This document shows, in pieces, positions 1 through 13,197 of a stretch of DNA of 64,000 nucleotides. The position numbers and the translations under genes were made by a program. The DNA is from Sphaerisporangium siamense. Its GTDB lineage: Bacteria > Actinomycetota > Actinomycetes > Streptosporangiales > Streptosporangiaceae. The first letter of the stretch is position 1; the number at the start of each line of letters is the position of its first letter. The stretch is taken from positions 372,001 through 436,000 of the forward strand of contig NZ_JACHND010000001.1 in NCBI RefSeq assembly GCF_014205275.1. Reading direction: 5' to 3'. Below the pieces are notes generated by a model. It saw only the letters and a list, made by a program, of their open reading frames with translations. It made no database searches and was not told the DNA's origin.

Positions 1-21
1 ATCCGCCCTTGAGTTCACATG

Positions 22-35
22 CCGTTTATAAACGG
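22..35. promoter_or_regulatory. 14-bp palindrome upstream of glnII
   Basis: CCGTTTATAAACGG is a perfect palindrome about 100 bp before the glnII start, in otherwise GC-rich sequence. Its AT core could be a -10 region overlapped by an operator. It does not match the GlnR consensus I know (GTnAC-n6-GAAAC) convincingly, so the regulator is unknown. The rest of 1-133 holds no gene I can support. Confidence 0.3.
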
Positions 36-133
36 GCAACAGGCCAGAAATCGCCAGTTGGCAGTCTCGGCGTTGCGGGGGACGCGGATCGCCCCTGGTA
101 CCTGCTCATATACGCCATGCCGAGGGGATCGAA

Positions 134-1147
134 GTGACCTACAGGGCCGAGTACATCTGGATCGACGGCACCGAGCCGACCGCTCGCCTCCGGTCGAAGA
201 CGAAGGTCCTCGCCGACGGCGCCGAGCTGCCGGACTGGGGCTTCGACGGGTCCAGCACGAACCAGGCGCCGGGCAAGGCGTCCGACTGCGTGCTCCGGCC
301 GGTCTTCACCTGTCCGGACCCGATCCGCGGCGGCGACGACGTCCTCGTGCTGTGCGAGGTGCTGCTCCCGGACATGACCCCGCACAAGACCAACACCCGG
401 GCGCAGCTCACCTCCGTCGCCGAGCGCCACGCCGACCAGGAGTCCTGGTTCGGCATCGAGCAGGAGTACACGTTCTTCAAGGACGGCCGCCCGCTCGGTT
501 TCCCGGTCGGCGGCTTCCCCGCCCCGCAGGGCTTCTACTACTGCGGCGTCGGCGCGGACGAGGTCTACGGCCGCGACATCGTCGAGGCGCACCTCGACGC
601 CTGCCTGACGGCCGGTCTGGCCATCTCCGGCATCAACGCCGAGGTCATGCCCGGACAGTGGGAGTTCCAGGTCGGCCCCGGCGGCCCGGTGGAGGTGGCC
701 GACCAGCTCTGGATCGCCCGCTGGCTGCTGTACCGCATCGCCGAGGACTACGACGTGTCGGCCACGCTCGACCCCAAGCCGGTGAAGGGCGACTGGAACG
801 GCGCGGGCGCGCACACCAACTTCTCCACGCGCGCGATGCGCTCCGGCTACGAGCCGATCATCACGGCCTGTGAGGCGCTCGGCGAGAAGGCCGACGAGCA
901 CATCGCGGGCTACGGCGCCGGCATCGAGCGCCGCCTGACGGGCATGCACGAGACCGCCCCCTGGAGCGAGTACCACTACGGCGTGTCGGACCGCGGCGCG
1001 TCGGTCCGCATCCCCTGGCAGGTGGAGGCCGAGAAGAAGGGCTACATCGAGGACCGCCGCCCGAACGCCAACTGCGACCCGTACGTGGTCACCCGGCTGA
1101 TCGTGGGCACGTGCTGCGAGGCTCTGGAGAAGGCCGGCCAGGTCTGA
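134..1147 (+). CDS. glnII: glutamine synthetase, type II (eukaryotic-like)
   Basis: Cytosolic enzyme that condenses glutamate and ammonia to glutamine with ATP. The 337-aa length is that of the short GSII family, not the roughly 470-aa GSI. Seen directly: DGSSTNQAPG near residue 40, the glutamate-bearing WFGIEQEYTFF near 105, INAEVMPGQWEFQVGP in the middle, NGAGAHTNFS, and the C-terminal RPNANCDPYVVTRL. No adenylylation-site tyrosine block of GSI is present. The start is GTG at 134, preceded by GAGGGG at a good distance. Actinomycetes often carry glnII beside glnA and control it with nitrogen regulators; no other nitrogen gene is adjacent here. It converges on the clp genes. Confidence 0.95.
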   Translation: MTYRAEYIWIDGTEPTARLRSKTKVLADGAELPDWGFDGSSTNQAPGKASDCVLRPVFTCPDPIRGGDDVLVLCEVLLPDMTPHKTNTRAQLTSVAERHADQESWFGIEQEYTFFKDGRPLGFPVGGFPAPQGFYYCGVGADEVYGRDIVEAHLDACLTAGLAISGINAEVMPGQWEFQVGPGGPVEVADQLWIARWLLYRIAEDYDVSATLDPKPVKGDWNGAGAHTNFSTRAMRSGYEPIITACEALGEKADEHIAGYGAGIERRLTGMHETAPWSEYHYGVSDRGASVRIPWQVEAEKKGYIEDRRPNANCDPYVVTRLIVGTCCEALEKAGQV

Positions 1148-1158
1148 CCAGCGACGCC

Positions 1159-1189
1159 GCGCCCGCCCCGCCGTGTTCGGGGCGGGCGC
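1159..1189. terminator. bidirectional hairpin between glnII and clpP2
   Basis: GCGCCCGCCCC at 1159-1169 pairs perfectly with GGGGCGGGCGC at 1179-1189 around a 9-nt loop. It lies 12 bp after the glnII stop and 10 bp beyond the clpP2 stop, so it can serve both convergent genes. It has no T tract, as is common in actinomycetes. Confidence 0.8.
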
Positions 1190-1198
1190 CCTCGCGTC

Positions 1199-1882
1199 TC
1201 AGCGCACCGGGACCGGCTCTTTGACCGACATCCGCTTGCGCGGCAGGAAGACGTCGTCCACCAGGCCGTACGCCTTGGCCTCGTCGGCCGTGAGGATCTT
1301 GTCGCGTTCGATGTCGCGGCGCACGGCGTCGGCGGGCCGGCCGCTGTGCCGGGCGATGAGATCCTCCAGCAGCACGCGCAGCCTCAGGATCTCGCGGGCC
1401 TGGATCTCCATGTCGCTGGACTGCCCGAAGGTGCCCCCGATGGCGGGCTGGTGGAGCAGGACGCGGGACTGCGGCAGCGCGAACCGCTTGCCGGGCGCGC
1501 CCGCCGCCAGCAGCACGGCCGCGGCCGACGCCGCCTGGCCGATGCACACGGTCTGGACCTCGGGCCTGACGAACTGCATCGTGTCGTAGATCGCCGTCAT
1601 GGCCGTGAACGAGCCGCCGGGCGAGTTGATGTAGATGCTGATGTCGCGGTCGGGGTCGATGGACTCCAGGGTCAGCAACTGGGCCATGACGTCGTTGGCC
1701 GAAGTGTCGTCGATCTGCACGCCGAGGAAGATGATGCGGTCCTCGAAGAGCTTGTTGTAGGGGCTGCTCTCCTTGACGCCGTACGTGGTGCGCTCGGTGA
1801 AGGACGGCAGGACGTACCTGGCGTGCACGGGCGCCACACCGGACGGAAGGCCCGGCCGTCCCCGGGAGATCGGGTCGTTCAT
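1199..1882 (-). CDS. clpP2: ATP-dependent Clp protease proteolytic subunit ClpP2
   Basis: Serine peptidase subunit of the two-ring ClpP barrel that degrades proteins fed by Clp ATPases in the cytoplasm. The 227-aa protein shows INSPGGS near 86-91, the nucleophile serine in GQAASA (about Ser119), the histidine in VLLHQP (about His144) and an aspartate in RDIERDK (about Asp194). The ATG at 1882 is chosen. It follows clpP1 by 25 bp on the same strand, so the two are probably co-transcribed as a hetero-oligomeric ClpP1P2 pair, as in mycobacteria and streptomycetes. Which paralogue (ClpP2 or ClpP4 in Streptomyces numbering) it matches cannot be decided by eye. Confidence 0.92.
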   Translation of the reverse strand: MNDPISRGRPGLPSGVAPVHARYVLPSFTERTTYGVKESSPYNKLFEDRIIFLGVQIDDTSANDVMAQLLTLESIDPDRDISIYINSPGGSFTAMTAIYDTMQFVRPEVQTVCIGQAASAAAVLLAAGAPGKRFALPQSRVLLHQPAIGGTFGQSSDMEIQAREILRLRVLLEDLIARHSGRPADAVRRDIERDKILTADEAKAYGLVDDVFLPRKRMSVKEPVPVR

Positions 1883-1907
1883 GCTGGCTCCGTTCGGGGG
1901 GTGACGG

Positions 1908-2570
1908 TCATTCCGGGCCGGGCGAGGAGACGGGGCCCTCGGAAGGGACGTCCCTGGCGTTCGGCACCACCTGGTCGATCAGGCCGTACGTCTTGGCCTC
2001 CTCGGCGGTGAACCACCGGTCGCGGTCGGAGTCGCGCTCGATCTGCTCGACGGGCTGGCCGCTGTGGAAGGCGATGCGCTCGGCCATGAGCCTCTTGGTG
2101 AAGAGCATCTGCTCGGCCTGGATCTTGATGTCGGCCGCCGTGCCGCCGATGCCGCCGAGCGGCTGGTGCATCATGACGCGGGCGTGCGGCAGGGCGTACC
2201 GCTTGCCGGGGGCGCCCGCGGTCAGCAGGAACTGGCCCATCGAGGCGGCCAGGCCCATGCCCACCGTCGCGACGTCGTTGGGGATGTACTGCATCACGTC
2301 GTAGATGGCCAGCCCGGCCGACACCGAGCCGCCGGGCGAGTTGATGTAGAGGAAGATGTCGCGCTCGGAGTCCTCGGCGGTGAGCAGCAGCAACTCCCCG
2401 CAGACGCGGTTGGCGATCTCGTCGTCGACCTCTTTGCCGAGGAAGATGATGCGCTCGCGCAGGAGGCGCTGGCCCAGCGGGTCGATCAGCGAAGGTCGGA
2501 CCTCGACAGGATGCGAATCCGTCTCGTGCGCGGCCGTGAGGGGATCACGGGAAGAACGCCTCGGGGTCAC
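1908..2570 (-). CDS. clpP1: ATP-dependent Clp protease proteolytic subunit ClpP1
   Basis: First gene of the clpP pair; partner ring of the heteromeric Clp protease. 220 aa with [11 protein letters not shown], nucleophile in GLAASMGQF (Ser110), VMMHQP (His135) and RDSDRDRWF (Asp184), spaced as in E. coli ClpP. The GTG at 2570 has GGGAGCAGG about 10 nt upstream; the first 25 residues are polar and may be a cleaved propeptide. It has an AT-rich promoter region upstream. The clear difference from ClpP2 (FTKRL handle, N-terminal IDPLGQRLL) supports distinct subunits rather than recent duplication. Confidence 0.92.
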   Translation of the reverse strand: MTPRRSSRDPLTAAHETDSHPVEVRPSLIDPLGQRLLRERIIFLGKEVDDEIANRVCGELLLLTAEDSERDIFLYINSPGGSVSAGLAIYDVMQYIPNDVATVGMGLAASMGQFLLTAGAPGKRYALPHARVMMHQPLGGIGGTAADIKIQAEQMLFTKRLMAERIAFHSGQPVEQIERDSDRDRWFTAEEAKTYGLIDQVVPNARDVPSEGPVSSPGPE

Positions 2571-2740
2571 CGTTGGTCACCTGCTCCCATATATAAGTCG
2601 GGTCATGACGCTTTTGCCCACGTCATAAGATGACCTTCACGCTGCCAGATATACCCGCCCCGGGACAGGCTTTTCACTCTCGGCACATTCGACTCCGATG
2701 ATTACGCTCTTAACGAATTTCGCTGAGAACGTATCCTCCG
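2571..2740 (-). promoter_or_regulatory. clpP1 promoter region with an interrupted inverted repeat
   Basis: This unusually AT-rich stretch lies directly upstream of clpP1. GGTCATGACG at 2601-2610 faces CGTCAT(AAG)ATGACC at 2621-2635, an imperfect inverted repeat with a 10-nt spacer. On the minus strand a TTATATA element around 2589-2596 sits downstream of it and could be a -10. The regulator is unknown; the site is not a clear ClgR box. The whole gap to erm (2571-3246) holds no convincing gene. Confidence 0.4.
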
Positions 2741-2889
2741 GCGTTTGAGCCCCCAGGATGGTGACGCGGGTCCTCGGCGTGTCCCGCTTCGAGGCCCACC
2801 CGCGCGTCCCGCACGCCGCCTCGTCCGACCGGCGCGGCCGTCTCGGCAGGGCCGTCCCGGCGGGGCCTCTCGGGGCGGCGATAAATCGG

Positions 2890-2919
2890 TTGCCGTTCCG
2901 GCGAGGCGGTTCCTAGGGT
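2890..2919 (+). promoter_or_regulatory. candidate promoter of the erm leader
   Basis: TTGCCG at 2890-2895 and TAGGGT at 2914-2919 are separated by 18 bp. TAGGGT is a usual actinobacterial -10, and an AT-rich patch (ATAAAT) precedes the -35, the arrangement known for WhiB7-activated resistance genes. That would give a leader of about 320 nt before erm. Regulation by a WhiB7-like protein is inference only. Confidence 0.35.
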
Positions 2920-2991
2920 CGATGCGTGCTCCAGTGGTCTCTCCTCTCGGCCGGGTGGCCGGTTCGTAGCGAACCGTGCCTGGTCAAGCGC

Positions 2992-3057
2992 CCCCGCGTC
3001 CTGCCGGCCCTGGCCCCGCGGGGACGCGAGATCTGACGCGGCGTCCCGGCGGACGCG
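2992..3057 (+). promoter_or_regulatory. mutually exclusive hairpins in the erm leader
   Basis: CGCGTCC at 2995-3001 can pair with GGACGCG at 3022-3028 or with GGACGCG at 3051-3057, while GACGCG (3035-3040) can pair with the adjoining CGTCCC. Several complementary arms competing for one partner is what translational or transcriptional attenuators of erm genes look like. No convincing leader peptide was found to pair with it. Confidence 0.3.
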
Positions 3058-3246
3058 TCACCCGGTGCGCCCGCGCGTGACGGCACGCGCGCGCCGCCGT
3101 CGTCCTCCCACCGCGTCGACTCGGATCGTATTCACGCTCTCCTTCGCAGGCGCCTTTCCCGTGGTTCATTGCGCGGACCGGCGTCTCCCCCGCGTGCCCA
3201 GGGCCTCCGAGACCTGTTTCCTCTCGGACCCGAAGGGGCATTCACA

Positions 3247-4104
3247 ATGGCGCGTTCATTCGCCCATGGCGATTTCTCTCACACGCAGAAAAGGCACACC
3301 GGCCGGCAGGACGGCCGGAACGGCGGCCGTACCGAGCGCGACCGCGCGCGGCGCGAGCTGTCGCAGAACTTCCTGGTCGACCGGGACGCGGTGGCCCACA
3401 TCGTGAGGACCGCGGACCCGCGGCCCGCGGACCTGGTGCTCGAACCGGGCGCCGGGGAGGGCGTCCTCACGCGGGCGCTGGCGGCGCGCGCCGGAAAGGT
3501 CGTCGCGTACGAGATCGACGTCCTGCTCGCGGGCAGGCTCGCCGCCCGCACCCGGGACGACGCGAGGATCGAGGTGGTGCGCGGCGACTTCCTGGCCGCC
3601 CGCGCGCCGCGCGAACCGTTCGCCGTGGTGGGGAGCATCCCGTACGCGGCCACGTCCCGGATCGTCGACTGGTGCCTGCGGGCGCCCGCCCTCACCGGCG
3701 CGACCCTGGTGACGCAACTGGAGTACGCGCGCAAGCGCTCCGGCGACTTCGGCCGCTGGAGCCTGCTGACCGTGCGGACGTGGCCGTGGTTCTCCTGGAG
3801 CCTGGCGGGCCGTGTCGGCCGGGAGGCGTTCCGCCCGGTCCCGGCCGTGGACTCGGCCGTCCTGCGCCTCGACCGGCGGACCGCGCCGCTGCTCCCGCCG
3901 GAGGCGGCGGCCGGGTACGACACCCTGGTGGACCTGGGCTTCCAGGGGGTCGGCGGCACCCTGCGCGCCTCGCTGCTGACCCGATACGGCCCCGGGCACG
4001 TGGACGCGGCCCTCGCCCGGGCGGGCGTCTCTCCGTCCACCGTGGTCGCCTACGTCCATCCTGACCGGTGGGCGACCCTCTGGCAGGTCCTCCAGGACCG
4101 CTGA
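3247..4104 (+). CDS. erm: Erm-family 23S rRNA (adenine-N6) methyltransferase
   Basis: S-adenosylmethionine-dependent enzyme of the KsgA/Erm family. Erm proteins methylate A2058 of 23S rRNA and protect against macrolides, lincosamides and streptogramin B. In 285 aa: SQNFLVD, the SAM-binding LEPGAGEGVLT near residue 65, the acidic end of strand 2 (YEID), VVRGDF, and the catalytic-type motif GSIPYAATSRIV. The Ser in place of Asn in GNIPY occurs in actinobacterial Erms. The ATG at 3247 has GAAGGGGC at the right distance; in-frame codons upstream back to 3169 lack a ribosome site. It is likely intrinsic resistance, because no macrolide biosynthesis genes are in view. Confidence 0.88.
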   Translation: MARSFAHGDFSHTQKRHTGRQDGRNGGRTERDRARRELSQNFLVDRDAVAHIVRTADPRPADLVLEPGAGEGVLTRALAARAGKVVAYEIDVLLAGRLAARTRDDARIEVVRGDFLAARAPREPFAVVGSIPYAATSRIVDWCLRAPALTGATLVTQLEYARKRSGDFGRWSLLTVRTWPWFSWSLAGRVGREAFRPVPAVDSAVLRLDRRTAPLLPPEAAAGYDTLVDLGFQGVGGTLRASLLTRYGPGHVDAALARAGVSPSTVVAYVHPDRWATLWQVLQDR

Positions 4105-4111
4105 ACCGGCG

Positions 4112-4163
4112 CCCCGGCCTGACCGCCTCCCCCGTGACGACGAGGAGCGCGGTCAGGCCGGGG
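4112..4163. terminator. long hairpin between erm and the redox operon
   Basis: CCCCGGCCTGACCGC at 4112-4126 is perfectly complementary to 4149-4163. The right arm contains the stop codon of the convergent thioredoxin-reductase-like gene (4153-4155). It probably ends transcription from both directions. Confidence 0.75.
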
Positions 4164-5856
4164 GGTGGCCGGTCGTCTTCAGGTGTTCGTGGATCAGGTG
4201 GACGGCCATGGACCCTTCGCCCGTGGCCGACGAGACCCGCTTGACCGAGCCCGCGCGCACGTCGCCGGCCGCGAACACGCCCATCACGCTGGTCTCCAAG
4301 GGGAAGGGACGGCCGCTCTCGTGCCAGGGTTCGCCGGGCGCGCGGGCGGCCGTCCCGGACGCCGGGAGGCGGGCCACGTCGGGACCGGTGAGGACGAAGC
4401 CCCGCTCGTCCAGGGCGACCTCGCCGGACAGCCACCGGGTCTGGGGCTCGGCGCCGATCAGGACGAACACCGCCGCGGCCTCGATCTCGCGGCGCTCCCC
4501 CGTGCGCGTGTCCTCGGCGACGACGGCCCGCAGTTCCCCTCCGGCGTCGCCGACCAGCTCCCTGACCTCGGTGTTGAGGAGGATCCGCACGCCGGGGTCG
4601 CGCCGCAGCTCGTCCGCCAGGTACCGGGACATGCTCCTGCCGAGGTCGCCCGCGCGGACCAGGAGCCGTACGCGGGCCGCGTGCCGGGCCAGATAGATCG
4701 CCGCCTGCCCGGCGTCGTTGCCCCCGCCGACGACGACCACCGGCGCGCGCATGCAGAGCCTCGCCTCCGCGGGGGTGGCCGCGTAGTGGACGCCCGCCCC
4801 CTCGAACCCGGCCGCGCCGGGCACCTCCAGCCTGCGGTACCGGGTGCCGGTGGCGACGACGACCGTGTGCGCGCTGACGGACCTGCCGTCCTCCAGACAG
4901 ATCACGTAGTGCCTCTCGTGGCGGTCGAGGGACACGGCCTTGGCGGGCACGGTGAACTCGGCGCCGGCCTTCCGAGCCTGTACGGCCGCGCGCTCGGCCA
5001 GCTCGCCGCCGGAGATCCCGGCGGGGAACCCGAAGTGGTTCCCGATCAGCGCGGAGGCCGCGGCCAGGCCGCCCGCGGCGACGGCGTCGACCACGACCGT
5101 CGACAGGCCCTCGGAGGCGGCGTAGACGGCGGCGGCCAGCCCGGCGGGGCCCGCACCGACCACGACGAGGTCGCCGACCATCTCCCTGGCCAGCGGCGCG
5201 GGCATCCCGCCCGCCCGCGCCAGCTCGGCGTTGCCCGGCGCGCGCAGCACCTTCTCGCCGCGCAGGATGACCACCGGCACGTCCGCGGGCGTGAAGCCGA
5301 GGTGGTCGAGGAGTTGCCCGGCCTCCTTGTCGTCCTCCAGGTCGATCCACTTGTGCGGGAGCCGGTTGCGCGCCGCGAACTCGCGCAGCCGCCGCGACCC
5401 CGGCGAGTGGCGTGAGCCCATGATGCGCAGGCCCGCCTCCAGCTCGGCGAGGACGCCGCGCCGGATCAGGTACGCCCGCAGGATCACGTCGCCGATGCCG
5501 GGGTGGTCGTCCACCACCCCCCGCAGGTCCGCGACGGGCACCGACAGCACCGCGCCCGGGTCGCGCACGACGGCGCGCAGCCCTCCGGCCTGCCCGGTGA
5601 GCAGGCCGAGCCCGCCGAGGAAGCGGCCGGGGCCGTGTACGCCGTGCACGCGCTCCTCGTCGCCGGACGGCTCGACCACGGCCACCGTGCCGTCGAGGAC
5701 GACGTAGAAGGCGGGCCACCGTTCGCCCTCGCGGATGAGCACCTCGCCGGGCAGCGTGGGGTGCCGGGTGCCGCACGCGGCCAGAAGCGCCATCTCCGCG
5801 GGGCCGAGCCGCGGATACGCCCCGTACAGGTCGGGCGTCTCGTGTGCCGGGCTCAT
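4153..5856 (-). CDS. cyclic-nucleotide-binding, thioredoxin-reductase-like FAD oxidoreductase without CxxC
   Basis: 567 aa in three parts: an N-terminal cNMP-binding/Crp-type beta-roll (about 20-140), a thioredoxin-fold segment (about 155-215, VPVVILRGEKVLRAP), and a pyridine-nucleotide-disulphide reductase module with FAD motif GAGPAG (234-239), NADPH motif GGGNDAG (377-383) and the late FAD-contacting FAAGDVR. Where thioredoxin reductase carries CATC, this protein reads YAATP (358-362), so the redox-active disulphide is absent. The same replacement is, as I recall, usual in this actinobacterial fusion family. The ATG at 5856 overlaps the thioredoxin stop in ATGA, implying coupled translation. 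What it reduces, and which nucleotide it senses, are unknown. Confidence 0.85.
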   Translation of the reverse strand: MSPAHETPDLYGAYPRLGPAEMALLAACGTRHPTLPGEVLIREGERWPAFYVVLDGTVAVVEPSGDEERVHGVHGPGRFLGGLGLLTGQAGGLRAVVRDPGAVLSVPVADLRGVVDDHPGIGDVILRAYLIRRGVLAELEAGLRIMGSRHSPGSRRLREFAARNRLPHKWIDLEDDKEAGQLLDHLGFTPADVPVVILRGEKVLRAPGNAELARAGGMPAPLAREMVGDLVVVGAGPAGLAAAVYAASEGLSTVVVDAVAAGGLAAASALIGNHFGFPAGISGGELAERAAVQARKAGAEFTVPAKAVSLDRHERHYVICLEDGRSVSAHTVVVATGTRYRRLEVPGAAGFEGAGVHYAATPAEARLCMRAPVVVVGGGNDAGQAAIYLARHAARVRLLVRAGDLGRSMSRYLADELRRDPGVRILLNTEVRELVGDAGGELRAVVAEDTRTGERREIEAAAVFVLIGAEPQTRWLSGEVALDERGFVLTGPDVARLPASGTAARAPGEPWHESGRPFPLETSVMGVFAAGDVRAGSVKRVSSATGEGSMAVHLIHEHLKTTGHPPA

Positions 5857-6290
5857 GCCGTGACGAGCGCCTCGTCGACCCAGCGCCGCAGCTCCGGCCC
5901 GGGAGCCGCGCCCGCCCGCTGGGCGACGATCCGCCCCCGGTTCATGATCATCAGGGTGGGTACGGCCTGGACGCCGTACCGCTCGGCCGTCCTGGGCGCG
6001 CGGTCGACGTTCACCTTGACGAGCTTGATCGTGCCCGCCAGCTCGGTGGCGAGACCTTCGAGTACCGGGGTCACCACACGGCACGGCGCGCACCACTCCG
6101 CCCAGAAGTCCACCAGGACGGGGACGGTGGCCGTCTCCACCACCTGGGCGAAGTCGCCGTCGCCCGCCTCGGTGGTCCACGGCAGCGCGTTGTGGCAGTT
6201 CCCGCAGCGCGGCACCCCGCCGGCCGCCGCGGGGAGGCGGTTGTCCCGCCCGCACTCGGGGCACCGGACGACGCTGCTCGACGATGACAT
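5853..6290 (-). CDS. trxC: thioredoxin with N-terminal zinc ribbon (thioredoxin 2 type)
   Basis: Cytosolic disulphide reductase of 145 aa. Cys10, Cys13, Cys29 and Cys32 (CPEC...CGNC) form the zinc ribbon typical of thioredoxin 2/TrxC; the active site WCAPC holds Cys67 and Cys70, and the cis-proline loop VPTLMI follows. The ribosome site GGAGGGG stands just before the ATG at 6290. The gene begins 10 bp after clpB and overlaps the reductase-like gene by 4 nt, so it is translated with both heat-shock and redox partners. Thioredoxin 2 zinc domains respond to oxidants in E. coli, which fits a stress operon. Confidence 0.92.
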   Translation of the reverse strand: MSSSSSVVRCPECGRDNRLPAAAGGVPRCGNCHNALPWTTEAGDGDFAQVVETATVPVLVDFWAEWCAPCRVVTPVLEGLATELAGTIKLVKVNVDRAPRTAERYGVQAVPTLMIMNRGRIVAQRAGAAPGPELRRWVDEALVTA

Positions 6291-6300
6291 CGGCCCCTCC

Positions 6301-8940
<2,640 letters not shown>

Positions 8941-8998
8941 GATGCGGCTCTCCTTCGTCGTGGTCGGGTACGGCGGCTCCGCGGGCGAGAACGCGCGG

Positions 8999-9283
8999 TC
9001 ATGGACGGTGCCGCAGGGCGTCTTCCAGCCGCTCGATGCGGTCGAGCAGGTCCAGCACCACGCCGAGCGAGGCGTAGTTGAGGGCGAGCCCGGCGTGCAG
9101 CCGCTCGATCCTGCCGAGCAGGACGAGCTGGGCGGGCGGGAACCTCAGGTCGCCGCCCGGCCCGCCCATCGGCTCCAGCAGCCCCAGCCTGACCAGCCGC
9201 AGCACCAGCTCGGGATGCATCCCGCCGGCGCGCGCGAACGCCTCCAACCCGATGCCGGGCATCCGCACCAAAGACGTCGTCAT
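8999..9283 (-). CDS. cbpM: CbpM-like MerR-type chaperone modulator
   Basis: 94 aa with a MerR-like winged-helix start ([17 protein letters not shown], then an aromatic wing LRFPPAQL) and a C-terminal helix rich in Leu/Arg ([15 protein letters not shown]). This is the layout of CbpM, which binds the J domain of CbpA and inhibits it, rather than of HspR, the usual fourth gene of actinobacterial dnaK operons. Placement between a CbpA-type dnaJ (42 bp upstream) and clpB supports the reading. HspR-like DNA binding cannot be excluded because both are MerR relatives. Confidence 0.75.
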   Translation of the reverse strand: MTTSLVRMPGIGLEAFARAGGMHPELVLRLVRLGLLEPMGGPGGDLRFPPAQLVLLGRIERLHAGLALNYASLGVVLDLLDRIERLEDALRHRP

Positions 9284-9325
9284 GATCGCCTCCCTCCCGG
9301 CCCCGGCGCGCCGCCGCCGCGCCGA

Positions 9326-10300
9326 TCACGGCGTGCCTTCCCTGGGGTCGAAGCCGGAGATCGCCGCCAGCCGCTCGAACAGCTCACGCTCCTCGCGGCC
9401 GAGACGGCGCGGCACCACGATCCGGGCCTCGGCGTACAGGTCGCCGGGCGCGCCCTTGGGGTTCGGGAGTCCGCGGCCGCGCAGGCGCAGCCGGCGCCCG
9501 CTCGACGTACCGGGCGGCACCTTGACCTTGGTGTCGCCGCCGGGCGTGCCGACGGCGACGGTCGCGCCGAGCGCCCCCTCCCAGGGGGCGAGCGCCAGCG
9601 GGACGTAGATGTCGCGGCCCTCGACGCGGTACCGGGGGTCGGAGATGCGGACGATCAGGTACAGGTCGCCGGCGCGGCCCCCGTCCGAGCCCCGCCCGCC
9701 CTGGCCGGCCAGCCGGACGCGCCGGCCGTCGGTCACGCCGGGCGGGATGGTGACCTGGAGCGTCCTCGGTCCCTCGGGTCCCTGGATCGTGATCGGCCGC
9801 CGCCCGCCGTGATACGCCTCGGCCACGCTGAGCGTGATCTCGGCCTCCTGGTCGGCGCCCGCGACCGCCCCCCAGCCGCCGCCGGCCCGCCCGCCGAACA
9901 TGCCGCCGAGCAGGTCCTCCAGGTCGATGTCGAGGCCCTCGCCCGCGCTGAACCGGAAGCCCTGGCCCTGCCCGGCCGTGCGCCTGCCGCCCGCGCGTGC
10001 CCACGGCCCTCCGGCCCGGCCGGCGCCGGCCCCGGCGCGCGCCCGCGACCACGCCTCGGGGTCGACGTCCTCGGGCACCGAGCGCCACTCCGGGCCGAAC
10101 GCGTCGTACCGGCGCCGCTTGTCCGGGTCGGACAGCACGTCGTACGCCTCGGAGATGTCCTTGAACTTCTCCTCCGCCCCCGGGTCCTTGTTGACGTCGG
10201 GGTGGTAGGACCGGGCGAGCTTCCGGTAGGCGCGCTGGATCTCGTCCTGGGAGGCCGTCCTCGGCACCCCCAGCGCCTGGTAGAAGTCGCCCGCCGCCAT
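9326..10300 (-). CDS. dnaJ: DnaJ-family co-chaperone lacking the zinc finger (CbpA type)
   Basis: Stimulates DnaK ATPase and delivers clients. 324 aa: J domain 1-70 with HPD at 33-35, a Gly/Ala/Arg-rich linker (about 80-135), and two beta-sandwich client domains (about 150-310). The CxxCxGxG zinc repeats of DnaJ1 are entirely missing, which makes it a type II/CbpA protein. It starts 10 bp after grpE. A canonical zinc-finger dnaJ is expected elsewhere in the genome, usually next to hrcA. Confidence 0.92.
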   Translation of the reverse strand: MAAGDFYQALGVPRTASQDEIQRAYRKLARSYHPDVNKDPGAEEKFKDISEAYDVLSDPDKRRRYDAFGPEWRSVPEDVDPEAWSRARAGAGAGRAGGPWARAGGRRTAGQGQGFRFSAGEGLDIDLEDLLGGMFGGRAGGGWGAVAGADQEAEITLSVAEAYHGGRRPITIQGPEGPRTLQVTIPPGVTDGRRVRLAGQGGRGSDGGRAGDLYLIVRISDPRYRVEGRDIYVPLALAPWEGALGATVAVGTPGGDTKVKVPPGTSSGRRLRLRGRGLPNPKGAPGDLYAEARIVVPRRLGREERELFERLAAISGFDPREGTP

Positions 10301-10310
10301 CGGTCCCGCC

Positions 10311-10955
10311 CTAGCCCGGCGCGGTCGAGACGATCACCGAGGCGGGCCGCAACTGGTGCCGTCCCTCCCCGTAGCCGGGGCGCACGGTCTCCACGACCGT
10401 GCCCGCCGGGACCTCGGTGTTCTCGACCGTGCCCATGGCCTCGTGCGTCTTCGGGTCGAACGGGACGCCGACCTCGTCGTGCCGGGGGAACCCCAGCCGT
10501 GCCAGCAGCCCGATCGCCTGGTCGCGGACCACGCGCACGCCCTCGATGATCGCGCTCTCCGCCGCGTCGGCCGCGCGGGCGTGCCGCAGGGCGAGGTCGA
10601 GGTTGTCCACGATGGGCAGCCACTCGCCGACGACGCGGTCCCGCTCGTCGGTGCGGATGCGCTCGGCGTCCCTGGCGATCCGCTTGCGGAAGTTGTCCAG
10701 CTCGGCGGCGGACCTCAGCCAGCGGTCCTCCAGCTCGGCGATCTTCGCCTCCATGTCCTCGACCGGGGTCCCGGCCTCCTCGGCGGCCTCCTCGGCCTCG
10801 GGCGCGCGCGACGCCGGCGACACGCGCGCCCCCGAGTCCAAGGGCCCGGTCCCGGGGGCACCGGGGACCGGGCCAGGGGAGCCGCCGCCCACGGGGCCGT
10901 CGTCCGCCGCCGGCGCCGCCGCGCCCCGCGGCCTTTCCTCATGTCGATCAGCCAT
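10311..10955 (-). CDS. grpE: nucleotide exchange factor GrpE
   Basis: Dimeric factor that releases ADP from DnaK. 214 aa; residues 1-60 are Pro/Ala/Gly-rich and probably disordered, then a long helix ([25 protein letters not shown]) leads into the four-helix bundle and the C-terminal beta wing ending in [20 protein letters not shown], the GrpE signature (GY...LRPA.V.V). It lies 29 bp after dnaK and 10 bp before dnaJ in the same transcription unit. The ATG at 10955 is accepted. Confidence 0.95.
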   Translation of the reverse strand: MADRHEERPRGAAAPAADDGPVGGGSPGPVPGAPGTGPLDSGARVSPASRAPEAEEAAEEAGTPVEDMEAKIAELEDRWLRSAAELDNFRKRIARDAERIRTDERDRVVGEWLPIVDNLDLALRHARAADAAESAIIEGVRVVRDQAIGLLARLGFPRHDEVGVPFDPKTHEAMGTVENTEVPAGTVVETVRPGYGEGRHQLRPASVIVSTAPG

Positions 10956-10984
10956 GTCGCTCCATCCCCGATCCGCCGCACGGA

Positions 10985-12880
<1,896 letters not shown>

Positions 12881-13197
12881 GACGTCCTCCCCGGGTCCGG
12901 CCCGCTGGCCACGCGCATGCTCACGTGGTCGGCGCGAACCCGGAAACGGGCGCCGCGCCCCATACCCCACACACTCGACACTGCTCAGCGGAGCCGGGCG
13001 CCACATCCTTCAACCTGACAGTCGTTCCGCCCCGCCCGCGCACTCCCCCCGCCCGCGCCGGGCCGGGGAAACGGCCCGCGCGGGCCGCCGACGCGCCGTC
13101 ATCCCTACAGAACCGGGGATGCGACCCCGTCAAACGCGCAGGTCAGGCCATGTGTACCGTGGAGGGGAGCAGGCGAGCCCCGGCGGCGGGGGGAGAC

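Noticed and set aside
2712-2732. ClgR-like box TTTCGCT-n5-CGT upstream of clpP1
   Set aside because: Only part of the known consensus matches and it is 140 bp from the gene; not enough to call.
2922-2969. 15-codon frame MRAPVVSPLGRVAGS as an erm leader peptide
   Set aside because: Its ATG lies only 2 bp after the proposed -10, so it would not be transcribed from that promoter, and it lacks a ribosome site.
4165-5415. 416-aa forward frame opposite the reductase-like gene
   Set aside because: Arg/Gly/Ala-rich shadow created by GC bias; the minus strand has clear domains and motifs.
12881-13020. HAIR (HspR) operator before dnaK
   Set aside because: No CTTGAGT-n7-ACTCAAG match; CACTCGACACTGCTCAGC is too degenerate.
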